From: Ampelomyces quisqualis
Taxonomy: Eukaryota; Ascomycota; Dothideomycetes; Pleosporales; Phaeosphaeriaceae
Assembly (NCBI GenBank): GCA_018398575.1
Contig: JAGTXZ010000010.1
Location: forward strand, 558,001 to 622,000
Length of the DNA stretch: 64,000 nucleotides
Direction: 5' to 3'
Part shown: in pieces, positions 22,201 to 33,913 of the stretch
How positions within the stretch are numbered: position 1 is the first letter of the stretch
Layout: each line of letters begins with the position of its first letter
Program-made: the position numbers and the translations under genes
Notes under the pieces: model-generated
Told to the model about the DNA's origin: nothing
The model's database searches: none
What the model saw: only the letters and a program-made list of their open reading frames with translations

Positions 22201-22287
22201 TGCAGGTGTCCTAGACTATTAAGATTGTAGGCTTAGCAGGCTGCGCACCAGGGGTTAAGCGAGGACGACGGAACTTGAGTTCTGGGA

Positions 22288-22310
22288 CAGCCGAGCTACA
22301 TGCTCGGCTG
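22288..22310. other. perfect 9-bp hairpin at the edge of the AT block
   Basis: CAGCCGAGC, loop TACAT, GCTCGGCTG. It lies about 60 bases inside normal-composition DNA and about 330 bases upstream of the first gene. It is not a tRNA as far as I can fold it. It may be chance. Confidence 0.4.
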
Positions 22311-22638
22311 AGCGACCGCTATCGTGTCGTTTTGCCTCCTTGAACGCGAATGCGAGCTTTGCGCTCCACCAATGCCGGCCCTACTGTCCACGACCTGCAT
22401 CCACAGTATGTCGTCCACAAGTAAGGCATAGCGTAACGCAACCCATGCTCGAAGAGATTGTCGCGACTCGCGGCCCACAGATGGCAGCTACCTCATTTCT
22501 TACGCTCGCGTTCGCTTTCCACCACAGTAACCAGGCTACGGCAACCACCAGGGACGTACTATTCGCGCGGGTAACCCAGCTACTACGCTGCACAAATTCA
22601 GCCCTGCCAGCTGGTCGTGGTCCTGTACCTAAACCCTG

Positions 22639-24583
22639 ATGCCACGCCTGGGCCACAAAAAGTACGTCAATCTGACCTTCTGACCCGTGCTCCGCCAGGT
22701 CTTGCTGTAGATCTGGTTCATCCGTACTACGCGAGTAAGATCAGATTGATCGCTGCCTGATCTGGAGAAAACGGCTGTCGATCACAACTATCTTTTGACG
22801 CTTAGTACAGGTCAAGGTTGGGTTGCAGACAATGTAAAGCTCGTCATGTAAAGGTGTGTCGCGCTCTAGGACGTCCTGAGATCGACGTCAGCGTGCCCAA
22901 GCACCTGGCTGACATCCTGCCCATGGAAGTGCTAAATCTACGCAGTGCGACGAGCTGAAGCCTTGCTCAAATTGCGCTCGCCACAATGTCCCATGTAGTC
23001 TAGTCACGTGGGACCCTAATGCGCCGCAACCGTCTTCGACGTCTGCCGCAAGTAGTAGTAGCAGCGCACCAAGACGGGCAACCAAAGGATCAGAAGATCT
23101 AAGCAAGCCCGTAAGAAACATTTTAACCAAATCTCTGCTTTGCTCACAATCCTCAGATCATCGCATCGACACCTTCGCCATCCGTACACGTTGATCATGT
23201 TTCTCACCCGCCGAAAGCCTCCAGGGAAGAGTCTGGTTCCGCAAAGTCGGAAGGTAGCTCACCAAGCTCGCAATCGGATCACTTCCCATTCTTAACGCGT
23301 TTGATTCATCGAACCGAGGAGACCCAATCAGATATCTGGGTGCGCGATCTAGAGCTAATGTAGGTGGACGCGCACAAAACCTGCTTCAATTAAACCCCTA
23401 ACGTGATATTAGGCACCACTGGACTGTCGAAGCGTTTGATGAGCTCTCGCAGCGCGATGATATGCGCCACACTTGGAGGATCGACGCTCCTCAACATGCA
23501 GTAGGACATACATTCTTTATGCATGAAATACTGGCCTTCGCAGCACTGCATAAGGCACGTAAGCTTCCCGAAAAAAGATCACAGTACTATGCCTTTGGTA
23601 TCCATCACCAAGACTTGGCCATACGTGGTGTGAGAGCGCAGCTCTTGAACATCACCGTACACCAAGCTCCGGCCATTGTTGCAACCTCGACGCTGCTCAC
23701 GCTGAGTGTCTTTGCATCAACAGGTTTTGAGCTGAACTATCTCGAGAGCCCGGGTTCGCAAGGTGCCATCGATGGTATTCTCCACATATTCAATTTGATG
23801 CAAGGCATGGCCAACTTGCTCGCATTAGCACATGTTCATGTCGTCAACTCCTGGCTTGCGCCTATGTTCCGAGACCCGGACGAAGTTATGCCTTCGCAAC
23901 CCATGTTGCAAGACCTCATCAGTCAGCTTCCGCGACTCATTTCCTTCATCCAGTGTAAGCACGACCTGCCCGAGTCTGAGAAGACCATGTACCTCGGTGT
24001 CATCGCAAGCTTCGAGCCAGTGCTTCAGACGTCTATGCAACCTTGTGTTGACAACCGCGAGCTTCGTTTTCTGTTCTCCTGGCCACGACATCTTCAACCA
24101 GACTTCCTTGGCCTTCTGCGGCAACGATATGATGGCGCCATTGCAATAGTGATGTACTATTGTACGATTCTCTTTGCGTCACAGTCAAGATATTGGTTTA
24201 TGGACAGATGGGGCGAGCAATTGATGCGGGCATGCTTTGAAGCGCTTGGCCAAGAGTGGCTTCCTGCAGTACGATGGCCTGCATCGTTCATCAACCAGAA
24301 TCCGACCTTGGGACTCTTCAGCAACCTCGCGCAATCGCGACATGGGCCTAGCAATCAACTGCAACATCCAACGCAGGGCAGTTCCATATATCCACAGCGA
24401 GAGCCTGTTGAAGTTTCCTACCGACAGTACGCTACTGTTCCATCCCCTCCTCACAAGACGCCAATTGGCCATGATGTAGCCTTGTATTCACAACATCCTA
24501 AAGCTCCGCAGCTCAAGCAGGGTCAGCATGATACTCATGTTTCACATTCAAAGGGACTTGATTCTACCGACGAGGCACAATAA
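22639..24583 (+). CDS. Zn(II)2Cys6 fungal transcription factor
   Basis: Exons 22,639-22,661, 22,811-22,853, 22,946-23,110, 23,157-23,359 and 23,413-24,583 join in frame to 534 residues. The N-terminus MPRLGHKKSRLGCRQCKARH followed by VKCDELKPCSNCARHNVPCS gives the six zinc ligands C13, C16, C23, C29, C32 and C39, spaced as in Gal4-type binuclear clusters. A Ser/Ala-rich linker follows. The large last exon (HTFFMHEILAFAALHKARKL, TLLTLSVFAST) matches the C-terminal region of Upc2-like C6 proteins. Introns have GTACGT, GTGTGT, GTAAGA and GTAGGT donors. The protein should be a nuclear DNA-binding regulator, target unknown. It is the first intact gene beside the AT block, so heterochromatin could affect its expression. 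The family is secure; the first short exon is inferred from frame and cluster continuity. Confidence 0.88.
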
Positions 24584-26525
24584 TACGAACATACATCGAA
24601 TCTCCACACGTCCTGCAGCATATGACTCTGGAAGTCAGTCTCGATTGTTTGCTCGATCATGCAGTATAATTACACAGGATAATACGTTTCCAAGCAGTGC
24701 TCTTGATCTAGGCCGGGAAATAAGTCGCACAAATCCGCACAACCCGAGCTCATCCAATGGCACGGCACGTAAAGCGGACTCGACTCTACTGTTTAGCGTT
24801 GAGAACTGTTCGAAAAAAACCAAATTACGTCCAACAGCACCAAACAGCACCATCCTGCCTCCATCATCGCGGACCTGCATTAGTACCAGAAGGAGATGTA
24901 GAAGGCCAATTTATGCGAGAGCCATCGATCCTTGCAGCCAAGCATCGCGAAGACTACGAGATCAGCGCGACAATGTCTGGTGCTGTGGGTCTCGTAGTAA
25001 ATGGTATCGAAATGTCTTGTATGAACTGCATGCATTTCGAGAGCCGACATGCATAGGTCCCGCCACCTAGGCGACCCAGGAAAGGCTATATAGTTTTACT
25101 CTCATATCACATTGGCGTATTCATAACGTTTCCATCTGAGCGCATTTTTACATCTAGCATCAACACACATTGAAAACCAATACTTCAAACAAAGAAGGTC
25201 AAAGTGCCTATACTGTTGATCTCGAATGCTCCAATCAATCCCACCTCAACCATACCGCAGACTTACTTATTCAGCGGGACCAGCCCGCCACCCTGAGCAT
25301 GCACACTTTGATGGTATATAGTTCCCATTTATCGCTGCACCTAATCCTGCGTTGTCTCTACTGACCCGGGCGCATGCACACTGACATCTACCCATCACAC
25401 GCGCATTTACCCTCCCGGCAGCACACCACTATCTGCATCCCACATGCCCACTGCAACTTCAAAGCTCACTTTCTTCTCACCCAATCTCGGTGCCGCCATG
25501 TTTATCGAATACTCGGCATCAGACTGCCTTTGCCGACAGCAGCGCTCACATCATTTCCCTCACACCCCACATTCTTACCAGATCGGCCCCGAAACGGTCC
25601 AGCCGCGACGCAGACACGCATGCAAGGCCTACGATCTCGCCGACGTTCTTCCTGCATGCACTTACTGACTTGATACAAGCGCCGCGCGATCCCGAGTCGT
25701 CGCTTGCGATCGTGACCCGCTGACCTCTCAAGTAAGCTCGTCGGGCAGTCAGTGTGCCCAGGGAAAAAATTCGACCCGAGCATAGTAGTAGCAGTAGCAG
25801 TACCAGCTGTTGCAACACCCTGCACCACGACATTCCGGCTGAACAAGCCGTGGAGAAATATGATGCTGCGAATCAGTGTCTGCCACGGCGGACGTGGAAT
25901 TCTAGGTCGAAACGCGAACGCCGCACAATGCCAGCCCGGTGGGTAGAGCTTGCGCCATCGCTGCGGGGATTATGGATGGAACTATTGAAAGCGCGTCTCG
26001 TGGGATGTCGTGACTTGATCCGCGAATGGGATCGACATGTTGTGCTATTTGTGTGTGGGGAGGGGGCTAGATAATGCCTGATCGACCAACTGCTGCATCG
26101 AGGGTTTCGCTGCATATGCTGCGCTTCACTGAGCTTGTGCAGAATCTGAGGAATGTCGAAAGATTCTTGGGTGGCACCGCAGCGGTGGTGCGTCATCGTT
26201 GCTGTCTGGCGGCAGAATCATGGATGGTGGGATCAGAAGGTTTTTGATACCTGGCGTTTGAGCACAACAGCATATGAGACAGAATGAGTGTTGTAACAGG
26301 AATCAACGCATGTATTCATACACAATAATATTAGTGAGCGTACTAGTGGGTATCAGATCATAAGCCGTACACGAGAACCTTGAAAAGCTCCTGGAAAGGA
26401 GCCCATGTGCGCAATTATTGCCTCGTCTGGAGAAGATAAGTTCAAAAACGCAGTCAAACATGCACTCGAAAGTAAAACAATCTGTGCCGAAGTGACTAAA
26501 AGAAACCATTCCCTCGCCAGTGGCC
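24584..26525. other. 1.9 kb without a supported gene
   Basis: Several overlapping ORFs of 60-180 codons on both strands (for example 24,528-25,070 plus, 25,754-26,074 plus, 25,502-25,846 minus) show no family resemblance and conflict with each other. A short AGT/AGC microsatellite lies near 25,785-25,805. The region should hold the 3' ends of the two flanking genes, which converge on it. Confidence 0.6.
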
Positions 26526-28774
26526 TCACTGAGTGGCCGACCGATCTGGCGCATCGTCCACGCTGCGAGCCCAACGCTCCATCTCCTCTGGCGTAGGCTG
26601 AGATACAGCAGTACTGTCGCTATTGATCGTGATTTCGCTAAGACCCCTCGTGTGAGATGGACGTCGTTCCATTATGGACTCAACTGCGGTGTCAGCCTCG
26701 TCGACTCGTGTGTTCGAGAGAGAGGTGACGACCATCTCAGCTCTGAAAGGTCCGACCTCGTCTCCTGTATGCTCTACGAACTTGCTTGAGTGCTTACGGT
26801 GAACACCTGAATTGTCTTTGTCTTTTCCTGACATGATTTCATCGATACCAATAGATAAGGACTTGTCGCTCGGGCCTCGGATATGTTGGGGTCGTTGGAG
26901 TGAGCCGACCGCTTCGAAGTGCTGGCCAGAGCCTTGATACAGACCAGCATCTCCCGCTAATTCCGCGACTGGTGTACCGGGTGAATCGCGTGTAGCACGC
27001 CGTCTCCGAGGTTTAGGACCAGGTGCGAAGTAGTCTGCCTCGCGGTCCGCTGGCGGGCTGTACAACTCAGCGGGATCGCTTTCTGGCGACAATTCAGGTA
27101 TCGACTTGTGGTCACCCCCATAGTAGCCAACGGGCTTGGTCTGCGGTGAGTACGGAGGCTCAGAGCCTGTGAGTTCCGAGACGCGACGGTGCTTGACCTC
27201 GCCGCCAGCGACTATTGTATCGATCCCAGTGGGTTTTCCTTCTTGTTCGAGGACCCTATTTCTAGCCTCTTGTCGACGCCTGTGATAGAGGAACGCGCCT
27301 CCTCCAACAAGTAGGAACACAGCAATGATGCCGATGACGATTCCGGCAATGGCACCGGCCGATAGTCCACCTTTGTCAGAGCTTGGTGCGCCTTTAGGCG
27401 GGACATATGTAGTATTGTAGATTGTGACAAGATCCTCGCTCGGTATGGCGCCTGAGAAGACAGCAGCAGGTGCTACGGTGAAGTTCGCACGCTCGTAATC
27501 CACCACAATGTAGGCCTCCTGCAGGAAGGAACGTCCCAAGATGTTGTATCCATTGCTAGACTTCCTGATAGGAAAGTAGTTTTGGGACGGCGAGTAAATT
27601 GGATCGCTAGCTTGGAGAAAGAATGCTTCATATGGAAAGACAATCGTTGTAGATGTGGAGCTGTCCTGTGGTTGGGCACTGATTTTGAAAGCGATGGTAG
27701 CGTTTTGTTGCTGATTACGTTCGTGCGCAGTACTATTGACAGTGTATAAAGCAGTAGTATTGTCGAATGTCAGACCAAACTTCTCAATGAATCTGTCACA
27801 GATGTAGCCAGGAAGTACCAGATATGGGAGTGTTGAGTCAATTATCGCGGAGAATCCTCTGTCGGTGAACGAAGTCGAGCCCTGTTCGACGTTTTGATCA
27901 GGCGTATGGATTATGGAATTGACGCCAACAATCAGCGTGTTGTTTTGCTGGCTAGGCAGCGGAATGGAGACACCCTGCTGTATCTTGACGCGTGATCCAT
28001 CATAGCCTCCAAACACCATATTGCCGACGATACCTCGACCGCCATTGCCTACAGCCGTCAGAATGAGTTCAAAGGCGTACAAGGTGATTTGTTCTTGATG
28101 GTAATAAATGTAGGTGTGCCATATATGCACAAATATGAACACATTCACTTACGATAAGAGGCTCCAGCTGTGAAACCGTATGAATTGCTTGCAACCACGT
28201 CAGTGGCACCAGCGAGGCCACTGAAGAAAGTCTGCAAGACCGCACCAGTAGGACTGACCGTTCCAACTGCTAGACCAAGAGAGCCCATATAAAACTCCGA
28301 GAAATAATACATGGCGACGTATTGTTTTGTTACCGTAATGCTTTGTTTCGAGGCTAGTCCAAGACCAACAGTGGATTGGCCCCACGCTCCGTTCAGGGTG
28401 CCGTTGGAGCCCGGGGCCAACAAGCTTCGCGACCACCAGTACAGATCTTTGAAAGAGAGATCATAGAGTCCTGTGGACTGGTATGTATCTGAAGGGGCAG
28501 CGTTAAAGCCCAGAGCACCTGTGTCCAGCACCCCGCGACTTTTAGCACACTGTTCATTGCAGTCTCCTGTCTGTGCTGGCACCAAGGTAATCGGCGATGA
28601 TGTGGAAATCAGCACCTTGAAGTTTTGACCGTTGCCTTCGCCATCACCCGCAAGATTTATGTTAAATGTTGACCATTTTCCATCGTCGCCGTCGAATGTT
28701 CCACTTGGGGTCAGGACCAACGGCTTCGGCGGTAGCGGTAGGAGCGTAACATCTGCCCTCTTTCGGGATGACAT
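26526..28774 (-). CDS. membrane-anchored aspartic-protease-like protein, probably inactive
   Basis: Exons 28,153-28,774 and 26,526-28,093 are joined across a 59-nt intron (GTAAGT donor) to give 729 residues. Residues about 25-440 form a pepsin-like (A1) bilobal domain beginning TFDGDDGKWSTFNINLAGDG. The first active-site loop reads LISTSSPITLV (57-60 STSS where peptidases have DTGS), so the first catalytic Asp is missing; the second loop reads AIIDSTLPYLV and keeps Asp293 but not the DTG/DSG glycine. A single membrane segment (about 452-475, AGIVIGIIAVFLLVGGGAFL) is followed by HRRRQ and a long hydrophilic, Pro/Ser/Arg-rich cytoplasmic tail. No signal peptide is visible at this start although one is expected; an upstream exon may be missed, but an in-frame TGA lies shortly before the ATG. 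Likely a surface sensor or scaffold rather than a protease; that role is inference. Confidence 0.8.
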
Positions 28775-31567
28775 TGTATCGTTGAGGTCGCGATAGCTTC
28801 ACGGTGCCTTAAAGAAGATTATGGATGCGCAACATAGACATGGAAAATAGGAAATTGCTGAGCGTATGCGGCGATGTCCAGGATAGCTGCTGTTTGTATC
28901 GACCGTCAAGGCTGCGTTACAGTCACTACCCTTTGTTCGTCATCAGTAGCGGCGACGGCTGGATATCTGGCTGGTGGCGAAGTGCGAAAGTGCTTTGAGG
29001 ACGACTGAGCGACAGCAAGGATGTTAAGAGCAGGGCAGGGAAGGACACGAATTGTAGAACAACCTGTCAACGTATCGATCCGTCTCGACCGATGCACGTA
29101 ACAGCCTCGCCGAGAACGGCAGCAAATGATGGGAAGGGATCGCAGAGCCGCGGTCTCTCAAGGCCCAGCACGTCAGCTTCCAGCAGCAAGTGAGCATCAA
29201 GACCCATGTCCTGTGCTGAGAGGCGCATAAAGAAGAGTCCCACAAGGCGTGCGAAGTAACCTAGCCCGACTTCTTTCTTTTGATAGTCCGTGCCGCAGCG
29301 CGGGGCATCGGTTTGGCGAAGGGCACCCTGCCCTGCGTGCCACCTACACGCCGCCACCAATGACCAGCCAATGGACATGATCTGACCGGTCAAAGGCTAC
29401 AGCTTTGGTTTAGGCACCTCACCCGCCATTGGAGGATGTTGGTCTTTCGGGAGGAGTCTGAGGCCATCGCATGCCGTGTCTAGCTGTGAGCCGCCTTTTG
29501 AGCAAGGTGGTCGCAGAACTGTTGCAGCATGAGGATGGGAAGCGATTGATTCACAGCCGTGGCTGCGGATGGCATTCGACCTTGCTTGTTACAGACGTAG
29601 GGCCGCTCTGCGATCTTACTCAGCCGACGCCACCAGGTGCGGTATCCAGGTGCTGTTTTCATCGACATAGGGTACGCTGCTTTGTCTCTCAGGAGGGGAC
29701 GCGGCTGTTCAGATGTTGGGGCACGTTGTCGAGAGTGTCAATGATGTTAACAGGGGACAAAGCGCATTGAACGAGGCATGGCGCAGGGTTCACCCTGTGT
29801 CCCGTCGGTGATGGGATGACGAGCGCCAGCGATCACAACGACCAATGGCGCCATCTGGCCGCCCCACTCGCGCACGCGCCACCATAAGCTCGTTCTCACG
29901 TGGGTACCTCTACTGCCTCTTGAGTCTTCCCACATTGGCACATACGAGCAAAAATACGGGGATTTGATAGGAGCGGTTTACGCTTGTATCTGGGCATTGT
30001 TTTGAACGCCAGGTCGCTATTTGTAAGCCGTTAGCTAAGACTCAAGAGATCCTAACATGGCGTTCACAGCCTCACAGGTCACACCCTAGCCAATATAAAA
30101 GCCCTTTGAGCCATTGAAATCAGATATTGTGGGGCAGCTTTTGAGGTCGCTCATGAGGCAGTATATAGGTACACTCCAAGGCATAAAACTTTCTGCAACG
30201 ACGGTACAGTTTCGCGTTGCTTTCCGCAACAGGCAACTCTAATAGCTAAAAATGCCGCAACCTGCATCTTCGCATTATAAAGAACTCCAAAAAAGGGATG
30301 ACGATACTGTTAATGCTCATATCTACGCTTTGCCGAGTTACAAAGATACGAGGAGAGCGCTGGGGAGTTGACGTTGATTCGAGCAAGAAGTCTGTGATGG
30401 CGCACGGTCACTTTCTGGGTGGGAAACTGACTTATTCAGCATACAATACTTCCGACCAGGGCCCTGTGACAACAGGCAGTAGATTACCCTGAGGCTTGAG
30501 CTATTGACCTCAAAGACCTCATCATGCTTCTGTGCGACCACACCCAATTACGGCCGCTTCTGCGGGCAGCGATTGCACCTGCATGACAGCGTGCGCAGCT
30601 AACATCGGCCATGCACTCAGGGCTCTGCCACAGGGCCACTCATTCTGGAGTCTTTTGGCCCCTTGTATGCCAAAAAAAACTCCGTACTCGTCGCCTTGAC
30701 AGGATCTTGCTTGACGCTAACGTGCATCTCTGATGACTACGGGCTGCAGCCATTGTCTACACGAAGCCAAGGACTAGCCACATGCGGCCTTAACGTTTTC
30801 CATGTCAGCAACCACCATGGCTGTGGCCTTTGCGCACGCACTGTAGGCCTTCTGGCTGGGATAATGGCGGCGTGTTACCTCTTCCCGACTGTGCCTGCAC
30901 ATAGCAACCGGGTGCTACACCGTATCTTGGACTTGCCACGTCTCTCGCGCCACTCAGCCCCTGCTCTCGTAGCTCTCTTTCACCACTTGCCTCTACCAGC
31001 TGTGTCAGTTATCTTTTCGGTCTAGAACAGCTGAATTATCTCGTGCAGGTTGAGACCGAGCGGCTGTCACTTGACAGGCGGCCAAGTCGATGTCTGCCTT
31101 CCGCTTGCATATACTCCACCCGGGCCATCTTGTTGACCATCCTTGGTAAACAGGATCAACGCAAAAGCTTGGATCGAGCCCAGCCCCGCCAATTCAATGG
31201 ATGTGACCGTCATCCGCATCCTGGGTTCTAGTATTTACTCTGCCTTATAGTCGCTTCTTTGTCCTCCGCTTTCGCTCTTGTCCGAGTGCCAGCCTTCACC
31301 CCGTCGTTATCTCACAAGGTACGTTCTGAGCTGACTTCTCTCACATTTGAACGCGTCATGCTTGACAAGGTCGCACACGCAAATTGCTCTTCTTGTTTCT
31401 CGTTGTGTAGCACCTTTCCCTGCTTCGCGGACCCTGTCAACCCCCAACACACTCAAAAGTTTATGCGTGCCGTACACATAGCAGTTCATCACGTTTATGA
31501 CTAACATAATCAGCTTCCCGCCGCTTGCCATTTCTTCGGCCGGCATCAGCATTCGTTCGATTTCAAC
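28775..31567. other. 2.8 kb intergenic region between divergent genes
   Basis: It separates the minus-strand aspartic-like gene from the plus-strand surface-protein gene, so both promoters lie here. Short ORFs (29,067-29,393 minus, 29,471-29,770 plus, 30,663-31,025 plus) have no recognisable features. A TATA-like TATATAGG lies near 30,163. I see no RNA gene or repeat. Confidence 0.6.
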
Positions 31568-33913
31568 ATGCACAGCTTCTGGCCCTTGCTAGCCATTGCG
31601 AGCCTCGCTTCTGCTCTGGAGAATACCACCATTCAGAACTTGTTCGCGAAAGCCACGCCCTCATCAACTCCAGTGGAAGCCGCTCCTGTTACTCAAGGGA
31701 TATCTGCGTACGAAGATACTGGGTATGGTGTTACTACGACAGTAACTACAACTTGCACCGTCACCTCCCTTTCGACTGAAACTTGCACCTTCTACATTAC
31801 AGTTTCTGGGCCGATAATCACCGTAAACAACACCGTCACGGAACGCACCACGTCTACCGAAAAGGTCACCGTGGTCTCGCTCGTCCCAACAACTGCCATC
31901 AGTTTGATCAGGACTACTGCAATAAGTCTCGTGCCGACAACAAGTCTGGTCAGAACAACTCTTGTCAGTGTCTCGACAACTACGAGCGTCTTCACGTCGG
32001 TTTCTACCCTTTATTCGGTCGTTACTGTGACCCGTGAGTCGTCCTTTCTGAACCCATTCAGAATTGCCGCTAATGTAGCAAAGAACCTGGCACGACCCAA
32101 ATAAGCACGTCTACATATTATCAGACGGTCTTGCGTACGGTGACCGGCTACATCTCGGTCACTCAGACCGTGCCAGGTCCGACCCGGACGGTGCCTGGCC
32201 CCACTCAAACCGAGACTATTCCTGGACCTACTCGAATTCAGACTATTCCCGGGCCTACCATTGACCGAACACGCACGATTGCAACGACCGAAGTCTTGAC
32301 GTTCAATCGCACCATCATCCAGACGTCCGTCACTATCAGCACGCGTCTATCCACTTTTACTATACCGGTACGTGACTTTTCTGGCACACTAGTACTTTCA
32401 AACAACCGAGCAGTATTCAGCAGAAATGAGTGCTGGCGCCCCGTGGAAATTTGTCGATACCAACCTCTGCTATGGTTCTCATGGGCATTGAAACCTTGCT
32501 AACTTAGTGTAGGCCTCCACGAGGGTCACCACTACTACGGTCCAAGGCCCGCCACGAACAGTCACGACACAGCTTCCACCTCAAATTATCACGCAAACAA
32601 CGACCGAAACATCAGTCTTACCTCGGGTGACGTTGATTACGACTCTTACTCTACTCGGAGTCACGACGACCATCACTACGCAACTACCCGCAAGTACCGT
32701 CACTAGCTTGACTGTGACGACCTTGACATTGCCGGGGACTACTGTGGTCACGACACTCCCAGGCTCGATAACGGTCGTCACAACCCAACTCCCAGCAACA
32801 ACCTTTGTTTCAAACATTCTGGTCACATCATTGTTGACCACGACTGAGGTCATCCCAACCACTACAACCCTGTTTCAGACCGTAAGACCAAGTACGACAT
32901 CGTCTCCCAGCCCTCCTGTCTCTTGCTCTAGGAAGTGCCAAATCGATGTGACTGCGAAGAGGCTGGTATATCCCGGCACAGTCGTGGTGTCCACAACCTA
33001 CGTCCCGACTGTAACATTGGACTTCTTTACGAACACTGCTGGAAGCATCATCGGCACCAGCCTCTACACTCAAGCGCTGCCGACCTCAGCAAGTTCTGCA
33101 ATTGTTTGGGACTTCTCGGGTGTGCCACTGACTTGGCCAACTACCTACGCTGCTTACGCGACATTCAATCGATTCTCTGTTACGCCGCTCCCAAGTACGT
33201 GCCAGACATCGAATCTCTCGTTGGCTCTACCAAGTCCGACTATCTGGAAGCCTTTGATTGTAGTCGAGTCAGAAATACCCAATCCAACCCTGGTAGCACC
33301 AACAGTCATCGAGTACCTGAACACTTTGGAAACAGTCAGAGCTCAACTAGGTGGCCCAATTGATGGCGTCGCCTGCGATCCTATCGTTGGACCACCTGGT
33401 GAAGAGTCCACAAAGTCACTGGGGATGCAAACCTCCGTCGCAACTGCACCCTTGGTAGGCGCAACTGCAACCCGCCTTGTAGCGAGAGCAGAGCCCATTC
33501 TCGAGACTTCACCAACGGTGGTAAATTCCACTCCACCTCCTCCTTTTCAGCCACCTCAGACAAGCGCCGCACCTTCGCTGCCACCATCTCCCCCTAGTAA
33601 TACTCTCCCTCCCCCTCCTCCCGGTGCAACCCCACAGCCCAGTAGCCCAGCACCTATCCCACCTCCTGGAAGCAGTCGTGCTGACTCGGTCTCTCAAGTA
33701 CCCTCCCCTCCCCGTCCTGTCCCGTCTTCGGTTTCACTTCCTCCGCCTATTTTACCAAGCCACTCTACTACTTCCTCTAGAATATCGACCAATGGGTCGG
33801 CACTGTTGTCAAGTTCAAGCCTACCGGTCTTCACCGGAGCTGCCGTTCTCCCGACCGGCGAAATCATTGGTTGGCTGGTGGGAGCTGCCGGTCTCGGTCT
33901 AGGCCTGCTATGA
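31568..33913 (+). CDS. GPI-anchored Thr/Ser/Pro-rich surface protein
   Basis: Exons 31,568-32,033, 32,084-32,367 and 32,513-33,913 join in frame to 716 residues. A signal peptide (MHSFWPLLAIASLASALE) is followed by long Thr/Ser/Val-rich segments (TTVTTTCTVTSLSTETC) and Pro-Gly-Pro-Thr repeats (VPGPTRTVPGPTQTETIPGP). A compact cysteine-bearing region (VSCSRKCQIDVTAKR, FNRFSV) sits near residues 380-470. Then comes a Pro-rich stretch (PPPPFQPPQ, LPPPPPGATPQP), a Ser-rich stretch and a hydrophobic C-terminus (IIGWLVGAAGLGLGLL) typical of a GPI signal. It should be exported, O-mannosylated and attached to membrane or wall. Introns: GTGAGT with an AAG acceptor chosen for frame, and GTACGT with GCTAAC branch. 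The central region is not a family I know. Confidence 0.8.

Larger units (their letters stand above)
1..22240. other. AT-rich, heavily mutated (RIP-like) block
   Basis: The first 22 kb is dominated by TA steps and CTAG, and no ORF longer than 86 codons survives. By hand count of 9001-9600, every CA is RCA (14 of 14), every TG is TGY (20 of 20) and every CG is RCG followed by a pyrimidine (10 of 10); TCA, CCA, TGA, TGG, TCG, CCG, CGA and CGG are all absent. This points to C-to-T mutation of C lying between a pyrimidine and a purine. Repeat-induced point mutation (RIP) in Pezizomycotina typically converts CpA to TpA; the narrower context here is my observation. The composition changes abruptly between about 22,200 and 22,248, where the first run of CCA/GGG-containing DNA starts. 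Confidence 0.93.

Noticed and set aside
1..22240. Mitochondrial DNA or centromeric satellite as explanation of the AT richness
   Set aside because: No mitochondrial genes or satellite arrays are visible; the trinucleotide bias, LTR element and readable mutated frames point to mutation of nuclear DNA.
22260..22345. Possible tRNA at the AT-block edge
   Set aside because: A hairpin and a TAGCTCGGCTG string recall a tRNA A-box on the minus strand, but no B-box, anticodon arm or acceptor stem could be folded.
24528..25070. 180-codon plus ORF after the Zn(II)2Cys6 gene
   Set aside because: It overlaps the end of that gene in another frame, has no family resemblance and conflicts with ORFs on both strands.
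32131..32502. Separate 123-codon gene
   Set aside because: It begins with a non-ATG codon and is exon 2 of the GPI-anchored protein running into intron 2.
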